Shown piece after piece: positions 1 to 12,235 of a stretch of 64,000 bases of DNA. The stretch covers positions 109,747,452 to 109,811,451 of the forward strand of contig NC_092859.1 in assembly GCF_032062135.1 (NCBI RefSeq). Direction: 5' to 3'. The position numbers were made by a program, and so were the translations under genes. This stretch comes from Pyxicephalus adspersus (lineage: Eukaryota; Chordata; Amphibia; Anura; Pyxicephalidae). Position 1 is the stretch's first letter; every line of letters starts with the position of its first letter. The notes under the pieces are model-generated. The model was not told where the DNA came from, searched no databases, and was given only the letters and a program-made list of their open reading frames with translations.

Positions 1-32
1 CATTACCATATCCATGAAGGACATCGGGCGAC

Positions 33-110
33 CTTTGTACACGTGTCAGATTCTTACCAAAGATGAGCCCGACCGCTTAGATCGGGAGAGAATCATCTGA
101 TGTGCCCTAC
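33..110. mobile_element. Short MITE-like remnant
   Basis: CTTTGTACACGTGTCAGATT at the left and AGAATCATCTGATGTGCCCT at the right are imperfect inverted repeats related to the ends of the element at 5378-5741. It is a very short copy. Confidence 0.45.
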
Positions 111-454
111 ATGAGAATACAAAATTACCTTTCAAGGTATATCTTAACAAAAGACCAAAAATGTTATAGATTGCACTTTACCAGTTCAGATCCAACCTGT
201 AATACACTTTCTGCCTCAGGGTGACAACTCTTACCAACTTTATTCCATCTATGGAGGAAAAGAATTGTCACCCTAGGTTGCCCCCTGACTTGAACTAAAA
301 GTGCCAATAGCTTTGAAGGGTGATTTTCTAGTTTACAAGAATTTTGAGAGCAGAATTCAGAGATGCATAAAATGTTATGATGTAGTATACACAGACCAAT
401 TTCCATTTATGAGTTGAAATAAATCTAAAAATGAGCTTGATTGTAGACTGATTG

Positions 455-525
455 AAAAAAAAAAAATTTTTTTTTTAATTTTTTTTTTATTTTAATTTTA
501 TTTTGTTTTTTTTTTTAATTTTCGA
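455..525. repeat. A/T homopolymer block, copy 1 of exact duplication
   Basis: A12-T10-AA-T10-A-T4-AA-T4-A-T4-G-T11-AA-T4-CGA. It is identical over 71 bp to 600-670, including every homopolymer length. Confidence 0.9.
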
Positions 526-599
526 TTCAGTAAACAAACCTTTTATTTTAATTACCTTAGGCCACAAGACAAGGAATTTGCGTTGTTGTCAAGTATTAT

Positions 600-670
600 A
601 AAAAAAAAAAATTTTTTTTTTAATTTTTTTTTTATTTTAATTTTATTTTGTTTTTTTTTTTAATTTTCGA
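600..670. repeat. A/T homopolymer block, copy 2 of exact duplication
   Basis: Exact 71-bp copy of 455-525 at an offset of 145 bp. The 74-bp spacer is not part of a longer repeat. Confidence 0.9.
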
Positions 671-1665
671 CTGGATGTCTTAATATCAAATACCAGTAGA
701 AAAGTCATGTTGTCTGTATGAACAAATAAATAAATCTGAATAGAATTCTGATCGGTTTCTAAGCAAGAAAACATAATTCTTCATTGTGTCCCCTATCACG
801 TTATTCTTTCCCCTGACTCTTTGTACAGCAGTGGTAAATCTAACCTCATATGTCACCGGCTAGCAAGCAAAAGGCATCAGAAGCCCAAGCAAAAACCATG
901 CACCTGATTGATTATTATGTACATGAAGGATGCATGGGGAAAACTGTTAGGGTGACTGGTTAGACTGGTTAGACTATTTTACTTGGAATCACAGAACAAC
1001 TAAAGCCAGGGCTAGGGGGGAAACAGCAGCAGTAAAAGGTGAATTACAAAATTAGGTGTAAGGCTTTGTTACCACTAAAAAAATGTGCATTATTTTGCGA
1101 CGCACAGCCACCTACCTGGCTGTCTATTGCAATGTGGATCCAATTCATTACCGTGAATGGGGAAGCACACAAAGCCAGACAGAAATGCATGCCGCAGTGC
1201 ATTGCCACGGCTATCAAACCATATTTCCATGCACTACTCTGTACTGAGGGGAGCGGCTTTATTATACAAGGGTATATGCAGGCTGGTGAAAGTGCAAGGA
1301 CCAAAATCTTGCCCCCCACTGTGTGGCATCCCAGGAAACTTGTCTGTATCATTAATTCCTAAAACAGTCCTGTACTTACTATAAGCATGTTGTTTTTAGA
1401 CATTCCAACCCACAAGTACATCATTTTATTTCTCAGATTATCATACAGAAGCATCTAAATACTATACGGCACTAGAAGGCCTAGGGAAAACTGAATTTAG
1501 ATGAAGCTTTTTCCATCTTTTCATTCCTACGACGCAAAATAAATATTATTACCATAGAACTAACTGAACCAAACTTTAAGTCTCAGCATGCATAGTAGGA
1601 CTTTTAGTTCCACACAGGTTTATCTGTTTCCCTACCAAGTTGGAAGAGAGAGAGATTAAATCCAC

Positions 1666-1731
1666 ACTTCATTTTGCAACTTCAAAGAAAAATAAAGCAC
1701 TTTATTTTTCTTTGAAGTTGCAAAATGAAGT
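1666..1731. repeat. Perfect 31-bp hairpin with 4-nt loop
   Basis: Left arm starts ACTTCATTTTGCAACTTCAA, right arm ends TTGAAGTTGCAAAATGAAGT. All 31 positions pair around the loop GCAC. Confidence 0.95.
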
Positions 1732-2604
1732 AGTTAATTGACTTATTTATTTGCCCACCTTTATACATTCCTACACTTCTAGCAAATACATGTACATCTC
1801 TGTGAGCAAGCAATCTTTAATTGGCATAGTGTTCCATAAGACTCCAGCAGGAGTTTCTAAACTGAAACCAGACTATAGGGTCTTCGTGGCGTTTTAAGGA
1901 TTTGTAAAAAGAATTACCTTTATAATATTAAAAGCTAAAGTGAAACATGGCTTTTTTTAAAGTTGAATATGTAAGAATATGTAAACAGGTAATGTTCTTA
2001 GTCTGGGTACAGGTGTACTTGTAATGAAATAAGCAAAATAAAACATGAAACTATAATCTGTATCTCTATTGGCCATCCTGAATAATAAAAAAAATCCAGC
2101 GATGTGTCTCGCAAAGTACTGCAGGTTCAACACCACCATCTACTCTGCTCTGCATCTATTTGCAAGCCCTGCCAACTGACATTTCGCTGTCCAATTAAAA
2201 TGCTTTTGTGGCCAGTAAGGGCACTCTTTTTGGACTTGACAGTTAAAGCTAATGAATTTTATACATTGAAATTCTGGGAAAGTTAGAATCTATCAACAAT
2301 GTTAAAAGAGAGTCACCAAAGATAAAGCTAACAGAAGGCATTGTGCAGTAGTTACTTTTACTTAGAAATTTTGCTTTTAAAGGTTTTGAATAAAATATAG
2401 GATCACATTAAAAGGACATATTCATATCCATTCATATCATCAGTTTTTTTTGGGGGGGGCATCATGTCCAAGCAGAAAAAAAAATGTTCTTGCTGCTTTG
2501 TGGACTGGCTTACACAGAACAGGTCCAGAAACACAAGACGTGCTTTCGATGGACCTGCAATGATGGATTGCTCCAGTGATAAGTCTGTATGATGCAGATA
2601 TATG

Positions 2605-2628
2605 TATATATATATATATATATATATT
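2605..2628. repeat. (TA)n microsatellite
   Basis: About 11 TA units. Confidence 0.9.
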
Positions 2629-3061
2629 TACATACACATTCATGCAGACATCAAACAAAGTCACACAATCTAGAACATCACACACATATAATATTTTGCT
2701 TTCTTATTCCAATACATTCACTCACCCCTATCAATGCGACTTCCACCCATCACCCATATTCATCTTGTGTTTCCTTCCTCCTCTAAGCTTAAAGAGGGAG
2801 AGGGATATGATTTACATGCTAGGATGTAAACTGCCTGGGATAATCAGGGTAACAGGGTAAATAGGGTAAGTCAAGACAATCAAAAGCCAAGGACAAGTTT
2901 ACTGTACTCATATCAGAATAATATTTGGCTCAAATGTTTTCTGAAAAATGTAAAGCTGTTACAGCTGAGGCTGGGGACTGGACATAAGCATAAAATTCAA
3001 GGCATGTGTACCAGGTACTGAGCCTTGCAATGCCAATGTTGCAAGTCTTCAACTGGACAGG

Positions 3062-3457
3062 GAACAATGAGTCTTATATTTATCGTTGAAATGAATAACG
3101 ACAGATCAACAATTAATAATGATTATTTTGAACGATCGTACTGTGCACAATTCTGTGCATGCTGTAACAATACGATTGTTTAAATATAATCCACCAATAA
3201 TGTACACACACTAGATACAATCGTTTGAACGATGCAGGAAGTGACGTGTACCGGAGAAAGTGTATCACAATCAACAATCACTGTCGACCGTACACACAAT
3301 AGATAGTGAGCAATCATTGCCCAAACTGATCCGCCAGGATGGTCATTTGTTTCCAGCTCCATTCCTCATTCATCACTTTTTTTGTTAACGATTATCCAAT
3401 GATTGGTCCTTAATCATTAGTTTCCAACAACAATTATTGCACATGTATACGTAGCCT
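3062..3457. mobile_element. MITE-like element, GTACACAC family
   Basis: Aligns along its length with 9060-9487. Shared internal segments include GATGCAGGAAGTGACGTGTA versus GAAGCAGGAAGTAATGTGTA, TACACACAATAGATAGTGA and TTTTGTTAACGATTATC. The right end is AACAACAATTATTGCACATG then TATACGTAGCCTT; the left end is weaker. Non-coding. Confidence 0.65.
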
Positions 3458-4299
3458 TCTTTCCATGGGGAACTACATTGTTTGTAACTCAAGATCTATC
3501 AAGCCACAGGGCTAATTCCACCACTAGGTTTACACAGACTTAGCATACAGTGCATGTGTCTTGAGAAAAATGGGCTGCCATTCAGCCATACCTAGCCAGC
3601 TACTTGTTTATATCTGGCATCAATAATTCTGAATCACTGACCAAGAACAAGCACACAGGCCATTCAAATCCGAAAAAAATCTGAAATTCTTTATTTAATG
3701 TGGGTCAGGAAATCAGAAAACTTGGAAGCCAAAGCATCAACTTGTCAGGCAACTATCATTTTTAAAAAAGAACACAACTGCAATGCCAGCTTCTAGGTTC
3801 TAATTATCTTTTGTTTATTACTAATTGAGTTAAAAATTAAGCTTAAATATCTGCAATATTCTGAAATTGGTATATTTTTCTGAAAATGGCCCTACTTGGC
3901 GTGCAAAGGTAAACGTTGTAAAGTGAGTTTCATCTGTATTTAAAATATGTAAAAATATCTATATGGATATAACACAGCTAGGAAAGTCAAGTTCCTGCAA
4001 AAACTGGAAGTAAAACTTCAGATTAGATCTGAGGTGTGATATATTTTAGTTAAGCATATGTGATGACCCATATGATCTTTAAAAGATAGTCATTTGATAA
4101 GAGGTGTCATTGGGAGGACTAATGGTCAGATGCCTAAGTCTCCATTCACACATGGTTTCATCACAATGATGTACAGATAAGCTTTCCCTAACAATTTACT
4201 GTCCAAATTCAAGACTGCAAAGACCTGTTCGGTAAACTTCTGCTTATAACATGTTAAATTTTAATTTAAAGGCGGAGATCATCTTTAGTTGGAGATTCA

Positions 4300-4592
4300 G
4301 AGATCAGAAGAGTGGCTCACTAGGGTCCCAGGTTTAAATCTCAAATAGAAAACTTTCTGCATTAGGTTTGTAAGTTTTCCTTAATTTTGTGTAGGTTTCC
4401 CCCCAAAAGCATACAGTGAGGTATTTGGCTTTATCCCCAAATCAGCCTTGGATGGTGTAAATGACATGTGGCTATAGTAGGGACATTATATTGTGAGCAC
4501 CTCTAAAGGACAGTAAGTTTTACGACTAAGGACTTTGTAAAGTGCTGCGTATAATGTTAGCACTATATAAATACAAGATAATATTAATCCAG
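4300..4592 (+). mobile_element. Degraded tRNA-like SINE with L2-like tail
   Basis: A tRNA-like head (AGTGGCTCACTAGGGTCCCA then B-box-like GGTTTAAATC at 4331-4340) is followed by a body with TTTCTGCATTAGGTTTG, CAAAAGCATACAGTG and TTGTGAGCACCTCTAAAGGA. The tail is AAAGTGCTGCGTATAATGTT then GCACTATATAAATAC. The order and wording match a SINE common in frogs and fish. Mutated in both promoter boxes, so inactive. Confidence 0.65.
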
Positions 4593-5377
4593 AGATGTTT
4601 TAAAGGATATTCACATGCTTCTTCATATCAGTTCTGGGCCAACTAATGTAATAAATTGTAAGATGACCTCTAATTTTCCGTCTTTTTGAATTTCAATGGG
4701 CTTTTTTTGAGTTTTTTTTACAATATCTGGCTACCCATCCAGAAAACTTTTTTTCTCACAAACTCTGCAGAGACAGTACAGCAGACAGTACAACAAAACT
4801 GTGACTTAGGCTGTGTAGGTGAGGATGGAACTGTATCACCAATAGGGACATTTTCCTGACTATAGCCCTCGTATGCAATAGGTCACAGAGTCACAGAGCG
4901 GCCTACCTGTTTACATTCAGCCAAATTTAGGTTAATCAGATTTATGTGAGCGTATGCTGCCCACAACCCTTCCTCCTTCAAAAATATTCATCATTCTAGT
5001 TGTTACCATCAGTATACTGCGACCAAGTTAACTTGTTCCAAAGTGAACTAGTAATGGTGCATTGCACTTGGATCCCTATTTTTTGGTGGGATTCCTTTAA
5101 AGCACTTCCTTTGCAAAAGGATAAATGCCGTGTCAGATTAGCCAGGAACCACACACCCGTCTTATTACACCTTATTACTTATTATTCACCTTATTTATGC
5201 AATTTTCTTTTGTGATAAGCTTTAATTTTCCTATATGCAGTTTTGGAAGTTTTAGAAAGCAGATTAACTACACACTGAAAATATCTCATATTTTGTTTTC
5301 TAAATTACTGAAAGCAGCTTTTTTAGTTTTGGATATGGTTTCTTGACTGTTATGTAAACCTTCTTTTATCATCACTT

Positions 5378-5741
5378 TAAAGCTATGTACACAGGTCAGA
5401 TGATTCTCACCCAAGCCGAGCATGGCAAATAATTTATAAATGCCCGACCAGGAGCAAACACTGTTCACTATTATAGTGTATAGCAACCCCCCCCCCCCCC
5501 CCCCCCCGCTTCCTAATGAACAAAATGGCGCTCGTTCATTCATCTTTCACTGAAAACAATGACAAAAGAATTTTTCCAGCAGCCATCATCCGGTGTCTGT
5601 ATGGGGCTTAAGTCACAGACCTAAAGCAAACTAAAGATAGGAACTTCTATCTTTCCTGATTTGTACATACGCCAGATTCTCGTCCGATATCAGCCTTGAG
5701 CCGATCAGATGGGAACCATTGCACGTGTGTGCCCAGCCTTA
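5378..5741. mobile_element. MITE-like element, GTACACAC family
   Basis: Left end TTTAAAGCTATGTACACAGG; right end CCATTGCACGTGTGTGCCCA followed by GCCTTA. These give inverted ends resembling the other family members. A C21 run lies inside at 5487-5507. Confidence 0.55.
5487..5507. repeat. C21 homopolymer
   Basis: Twenty-one consecutive C inside the MITE-like element, exceptional in this AT-rich window; could form structured DNA and is prone to length errors. Confidence 0.95.
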
Positions 5742-7889
5742 CTCCAGGACAGAAATGCATGTGCTGAATTAACATAACGGCTTGACAACTAGCAAGAACC
5801 AGCAATGGCAGCTCCATATATCTTTATTATTGTGTTTGCCTAATATGTGTTTAATGCAGCTAGTATCTACATTTGCTTATCGGAGTCAGCATGTTTGCTG
5901 ATAAGAACCATGCAGCTGTTGTTTGGAGAGGGCAGAAAGATAAGTTTATTGGTCCACTGCTGCTGCAGGCAGGGGGTCAATCCTTGGCCAAGCTGTGCTG
6001 CTGCTGCAGTAGACTAGATGTACAGAAATACACAATTTTGGCAAAATAAAATCATCTACATTAATCCTCTTTTTAAAAAAAAAAAGTTAACCCATTTATC
6101 ATACTTATATCACTGACCTCCAAATTTAGGGTGGATGAGGCTAAAAAAAATATGCTCATGCAAACAAATATAGGAAACACCATTACTGGTAAACTCAAAA
6201 CAGTTTTTGAATGGGTGCATCTTAGTGGTGCATTCATTTCCAGCAATGCAGCCTTGGTATCATTTGAGTAACCTTTACAATTTATTGATTCAACTATTTA
6301 TCAATTAAATTCATCCTTATTAAATTCAGGCGTAAATGAAAAAGTTATTTTAAAGAAGATGTTCCTTGATATTTAGATCATATTTAAAACATATCCATAT
6401 AATATTTTGTGCTAGTAGCTTATGATAGCACAGAGGAGAATTTATTTTTACTAGAAAACGTAGCAGAGATACATGGATGCGGTCAAGGCAGGGAGTAGTT
6501 TGTGGGTTGGTGTACAGGACTTTAGTTTCCTGTGCACCTGTTCTAACACCTTTTAAAAAGTTCAAGAGAAGAAAGAGTGTTTACTTAACAAAACAAACAT
6601 TAGGAGAGATGTGCTGAGAAAATAGTTAAAGAAAATGTTTAGAAATTGTGCCAGTTTTATAAAGGAACAATATTAACAGGACCACAATAAAACATCTTAA
6701 CATTTTGTAGTTTGCCTTTTATAGAACTGAGATACATGTAAAAACTGAGAAATGTTCATAAACAATAGGTGCTAAAACTATCAACTTGGATGCGTGTCTA
6801 AAAAAACGCAGAAATCCTATAGAAAATATGCCATAAACAGTTTTTGGTAACCAATAAATTTATAATACATTAAATACCTGTAACCCCAAACTGAGTTTTT
6901 CCCTCTTCCTCTATTTGGGTTTTTCACCTTTCTCCTTTATAGATTCCGTATTAGATTTGCCAGATCACACATCGGTTGTAATGGCTGGTATAGTACAGTA
7001 TTATATTGAAATATAAGAAATTTCCCATTGCCGAGAATGAAAAAAAAGGAACTATTTAGTGTGATCTGAAGAGATGGACAAATCTGCCCAGATTCAATCT
7101 AATCCAAGGAACTCATTTAGGTGCTTCCTTTTAAAAACTCACATCACAGTGCAAACTAACAGACTTCAATATAATAATAGACCTAATATTATAGACCTTT
7201 GTATCTTAACATTTTGTTCAGCTTATTTTTTCTATTTAACTCTTGTTTATTTTGTGCACCTTTTTTGAAAAATAAAATTTCAAATAAAGTGAATTTAATT
7301 TTTCATTTTAGTTGCCCAAATAAAAAACATGTTCTATATATTTCTTATATAGCTACACTGCCTATTATTACCACATAACCGGTGCACTTTATATGTTCAT
7401 TTTATGGCTGACTGAATATAATTGTTTGGAAATACAGCTAGGACCTACAGAGGTACGTCATTGGGTGTGTGTAAAATCAGTGCATTCACAAGTAGCATTT
7501 TTGTAATGTGGACATGTTAAAGCAGGATTGACATGTCAGTTAAGTCTACACATTATCAAGATTGCTAAATAAAAAGGGGAATTTGAAGACACTGGCAAAG
7601 CGTTTCACATAATCAGCAAAGAATGTTCATTTTTATGTAGTACTATAAATTGCTGTGAAGCATTTTAATACTGTGCATTCATTTAGAATATGTGTGTTTA
7701 AAATAAAAATCTTATCTCTGATCTTATCTCTTATCTCTAATCTCATTTTAGTTTCCTATGGTTCTGAGATATACAAAGTATTTCTTTTAAGAAGCATAAA
7801 GATTAGACAAATGTGACCCAAACACAAAGAACCGATAGCAGTCAATTCTGTCATTGGGCACTCGAAAGTTTAAAGTCAACTGTGACCAC

Positions 7890-8218
7890 ACAGGTGGTCA
7901 ACAAGAAAATTTTGGTGGTCTGTGGCTCTGGCCCGTGCACCACCGAGCGCAGTCAGAAGAAGGACTCCATTGGGTGGGCGCACCGGCCGGAGCTGTGGAC
8001 CATGTCCCACGTACAGATCGCAGGCTCAGGGAAGTAGGAGGGTTGTGTGTCTGGACACAGGCTCAGATCTACGATGGGAGAGTGGGTGGGTTCTGGCATC
8101 ATGACGTTACTATAGGGGAAGTTTCTTCCCCTTTTAGTGACACCTGGCTCCCTGGGCACGTGCGGTCCAGGGCCAGTAGATGTAGTGGTCCGTGGGTCCG
8201 AAAAGGTTGACGACCACT
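7890..8218. mobile_element. hAT-like non-autonomous element (fragment)
   Basis: The right end, GGTCCGTGGGTCCGAAAAGG then TTGACGACCACTG, is typical of hAT-type elements whose ends read CAGTGGTCxxCAACC on the other strand. The left end, CAGGTGGTCAACAAGAAAAT then TTTGGTGGTCTGTGGCTC, is a diverged inverted partner. GC content is clearly above the surroundings. No 8-bp target duplication is evident, and no transposase is encoded; ORFs across it are spurious. Confidence 0.5.
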
Positions 8219-9059
8219 GTTTCAAAGCATCCCTGACCTCAAACCTGTGCATAATGAATAATCTGACCCTACCTACTAAATCTCCCTTTATGCATACTCC
8301 ACATAGCAGTTAGTACCATTTTGTAAGGGCCCATCTGTTGGATCCTATCACGGGGTTGTTTTAATATAAATCTGGTTTCCTCTAATATGTCTGTGGCTTT
8401 CGTTTTGTTTTTGATATTATGAGCTCTTATCTTGTTTTTTTTTTAATTTCCATTGTCTTTTACCTGGTTTTACCACAGGGACATACATTCATCCAGGGGT
8501 GACATTGGAAAAATGGGGTACTTGGGGTACCAAGAAGTATCATACCCTGATTAAAATAGCTTGACTTTTGCAATGCTGCAACAATTAGACATGGGAGAGG
8601 GAAGCCCAGGAAGTTTTCCTAATATTGTGTCCAGATATTTCTCATGGTGGTCCTGCATATATGTCTCTCTATGCCATGTTTATGAATAACTTTCCCTGTG
8701 AACAGAATATAAGTGTTATTTTTGTAAAATGTATAACCCAAACCATATAAAAACCTCACATTCTTATATTCTCATATATGTAAAAATATATGCATAATAC
8801 TAAGACAAAAAATAAATGTCATATTCCTTTTTTCATTACCATCTTGTAGTATTATCACCCAAATGTCTGCTTTTCTGGAATAAATGTCTGCTGAAATTGT
8901 GTACTAAAGTTTTTGGGTAAATGAATGATTTCTAACATAACAGGTACACTTTAGGTAGAAGTAGACAAAAATGAAGTGCTTTGAATTTATAAAATCTAGG
9001 ACAGGAAGTTATCCAAACTTTTACAGTTATGAAAGATTCAATCTTACAAACTTCTAATT

Positions 9060-9487
9060 TAGGTACACACAAGCAATAATTGTCATTTGAAAATGAACAA
9101 CTAACCACAGATCAACGATTATTCACAATAATTTTGAATGATCCTAGTGCACGGTTCTGTACATTCTTCAACGATAGGATTGTTCAAATAATGTACACAC
9201 AGATACTAGATAGATACAATCATTTGAACGAAGCAGGAAGTAATGTGTACCGGAGGAAGTGTACCGCAGAACCATCCACGATCAGTGCACGATCATACAC
9301 ACAATAGATAGTGAACGATAATCACCCAAATGGATCTACCAGAACAGTTGTTCGTTTCCAGCGAAATTCCTCATTTATCATCATCGTTGGCCTGCTGTTG
9401 TGCACTTCTTTTGTTAACGATTATCAAACGATCGGTTGTGAATTGTTCGTTTCTAACAACAATTATGGCACGTGTGTTTGCAGCCTT
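9060..9487. mobile_element. MITE-like element, GTACACAC family (fullest copy)
   Basis: Left end GGTACACACAAGCAATAATT, right end AACAACAATTATGGCACGTG then TGTTTGCAGCC, forming imperfect terminal inverted repeats of about 25 bp. It shares most internal sequence with 3062-3457. Short ORFs inside are chance. Confidence 0.7.
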
Positions 9488-9959
9488 AATTTGGCATTAC
9501 TAATCTAAAATTCATTTTATTTTTGATAAGGAACATGTAGAACTGTTAACAGTGCCCACGCAGCACAACATTTTGTCTGAAAGAATAACAGTGCATTTCC
9601 TGTAGGGTCCTAGGCATTACTGTGAATACCCCTCATATCTATATATGTCTAGTGCTAGATCTAAGGCATTTTGGCCTGTAACTGCATATCTCACAAGTGG
9701 GATTTGGTAAAGTTAATACTGTGTTGATCACTGTTCTGCTTGCTGGTGACTCTGACATGAGGGAGCAAAAGCTCTGCCACCACAAAAATGGCTTCCCACA
9801 TGGAGCTCCACATGGACCAATACATGTTAAGTCAGTAATAAGCAAACAATCAGCTGCAAGGAGACCACACTCATTACTGAGGACCTAGCCCCTTAGCTCC
9901 TGTCTGCTTGTTTATTTGTCCAGTGAGTTAATGGAACTAGTGATGTGTGGCTGCAAGTG

Positions 9960-10003
9960 TAAAGCTGCATACACACCTGCAATTTTTCTCGTTGGAAAGG
10001 ATC
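9960..10003. mobile_element. MITE-like left end cut by the assembly gap
   Basis: AAAGCTGCATACACACCTGC followed by AATTTTTCTCGTTGGAAAGG is the left end of the GTACACAC family. The N run starts at once afterwards, so the element body is unsequenced. Confidence 0.6.
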
Positions 10004-10502
10004 NNNNNNNNNNNNNNNNNNNNNNNNNNNNNNNNNNNNNNNNNNNNNNNNNNNNNNNNNNNNNNNNNNNNNNNNNNNNNNNNNNNNNNNNNNNNNNNNN
10101 NNNNNNNNNNNNNNNNNNNNNNNNNNNNNNNNNNNNNNNNNNNNNNNNNNNNNNNNNNNNNNNNNNNNNNNNNNNNNNNNNNNNNNNNNNNNNNNNNNNN
10201 NNNNNNNNNNNNNNNNNNNNNNNNNNNNNNNNNNNNNNNNNNNNNNNNNNNNNNNNNNNNNNNNNNNNNNNNNNNNNNNNNNNNNNNNNNNNNNNNNNNN
10301 NNNNNNNNNNNNNNNNNNNNNNNNNNNNNNNNNNNNNNNNNNNNNNNNNNNNNNNNNNNNNNNNNNNNNNNNNNNNNNNNNNNNNNNNNNNNNNNNNNNN
10401 NNNNNNNNNNNNNNNNNNNNNNNNNNNNNNNNNNNNNNNNNNNNNNNNNNNNNNNNNNNNNNNNNNNNNNNNNNNNNNNNNNNNNNNNNNNNNNNNNNNN
10501 NN
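10004..10502. other. Assembly gap (N run)
   Basis: 499 N. ORFs reported across it are meaningless. It lies inside or next to a repeat element. Confidence 1.
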
Positions 10503-11033
10503 ACTGATGATATGTCCATCGCTGCCAATATACATTCATCCCATGGTGAGTCAAAATTATGTAAGATCCCCAGGCAATGTTGTGTATTTCATAATGTAGA
10601 CAGGTAAGCCTTTAATAAGTGGTTGTGCCAATATTTATGTTGCAGAGTCACACCCCAAGAAGATTGGTCTGTATTTAAGTGCATTATTTTCCAAGTTTAC
10701 ACACCGGCCATGCCCATTGAAAGAGATCCAATATTTCCTGCTAGATTAGTAATTTTACAATCCATATTCATAGCAACAATTATTTATTAAAGAAGGTTCA
10801 AACCTGCCCCAGAATCTAACAATCCCACAAGGCTCTGGGGGGCTGGTATCTCGCCAGCCATTCAGTTACTTGCATTGCAGCACTGGTTCTTAAAGAACCA
10901 ACGCCTGCACATTTGACATTTTATTCTCTATGGGGGTGCCATGGAAGAAGCTAAATATGGCTTCTCCCCAAAGGCAGTGGTTCCCTGGCATGAGGAAGTG
11001 GTAGCCACAGAGCAACCTCATGACCAGTGTGAA

Positions 11034-11287
11034 CATAGGCTATGTGCAATAAATGTGGTTGGAAACGACAAACAGCTGCACAATGCATAAATTATAGCTG
11101 TACATAGAAGGCCATTCTACTCTATGGAGAGTGGAGGGATGACAGAGCAACATCACGCTACGCTCTCTCCCCTTCACGTTTATTATGATCGTTCTTCGTC
11201 TGTGGTCTATGAATCCGCCAGGACGGTCGTTCTGTCACCCTGAGGTGATTATTGGACAAGAATCATTTGACGTGTGTACGTAGACTT
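11034..11287. mobile_element. MITE-like element, GTACACAC family
   Basis: Left end AGGCTATGTGCAATAAATGT then GGTTGGAAACGAC; right end GAATCATTTGACGTGTGTAC then GTAGACTTA. Ends are inverted relatives of other copies. Confidence 0.55.
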
Positions 11288-12015
11288 AGTGTGATTTGTT
11301 GTTACTTGATTACAGATAACATCTAACGACCAGTGAGAGAATTGGTTCAGTGCTGTCCTGCATGTTCTTAATCCCCCCAACACTACAGTAAATGTTGTCA
11401 AAATCACACAAACACAATCCACATTTCTATTACAAACCAAATGCCTAAATTCTGTTCCTTTAACTACCATGTTACCTTGATTTGGATCTCCAACTGTTAC
11501 CAGAAAAAAATGTAATTCCTTAGTTATCCAAAGACATAAAATGACAGTCAACCAATCAAACTCCTTTCAGACAGGCTGGAAACCTACTTCAATCTGACTT
11601 ACAATGGGTACACAAGCCAGCTTTTTAAAATGTAGACTTTACTAATAATTAACAACCCATATTCTGCACCTGGATCAGTTGTGAAGCCTTTGGATGTGTT
11701 TGCTAAATCTTAATGCAAAATACATGATTATATACTGCATGAGCTATAAGGTCATTTGTCTTTGTATTGCAGGGACAAAGCTGGCTTGGAAGGTAGTTTG
11801 TTCACTGTGAACTTTGTTCACTCTACGACAAGTGAATTATGAGTGGTAACTGGTGTACATATAAGATGATTGCAATGTGCATGGTCTATTGTACCAGCTA
11901 ATAGGAGTGCACCCGCTATGTATGTGAGATGAGAGCAGCCATGATATATGTACATTAGTCACCATTATAATACCCATGTTCACCAGCTATGTATTAAAGA
12001 TAGCATACTTGGTAA

Positions 12016-12235
12016 GGTTGATTTGTTAAAGCTCCCCAAGGCTGGAGATGAAACAATTTCATCGGTGAAGCTGGTTGATCCAGCAAACCTAAATTGGATT
12101 TCCCAAAAATCATTTGCTATTTAGTAAATGTTTCAATCCTGGACCAGATCCATTCCAGGTTTGCTGAATCATCCAGCTTCATTGATGAAAGTGTATTTTC
12201 TCCAGTCTTGGAGAGCTTTAATAAATCAGACCCAG
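12016..12235. mobile_element. Palindromic MITE (TTTATTAAAG family), copy 1
   Basis: About 220 bp forming one long imperfect inverted repeat: TTTGTTAAAGCTCCCCAAGG at the left, CTTGGAGAGCTTTAATAAAT at the right. Homologous along its length to 21707-21932. Non-coding. Confidence 0.75.

Noticed and set aside
4331..4340. Possible tRNA gene (B-box-like GGTTTAAATC)
   Set aside because: The surrounding sequence does not fold as a tRNA and continues into a SINE body with an L2-like tail.
7813..8252. Overlapping ORFs of 74-118 residues on both strands
   Set aside because: They lie in the GC-richer hAT-like fragment; no transposase motif and no conserved frame.
9893..10599. Six-frame ORFs of about 200 residues
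   Set aside because: They are made almost wholly of unknown residues across the N gap at 10004-10502.
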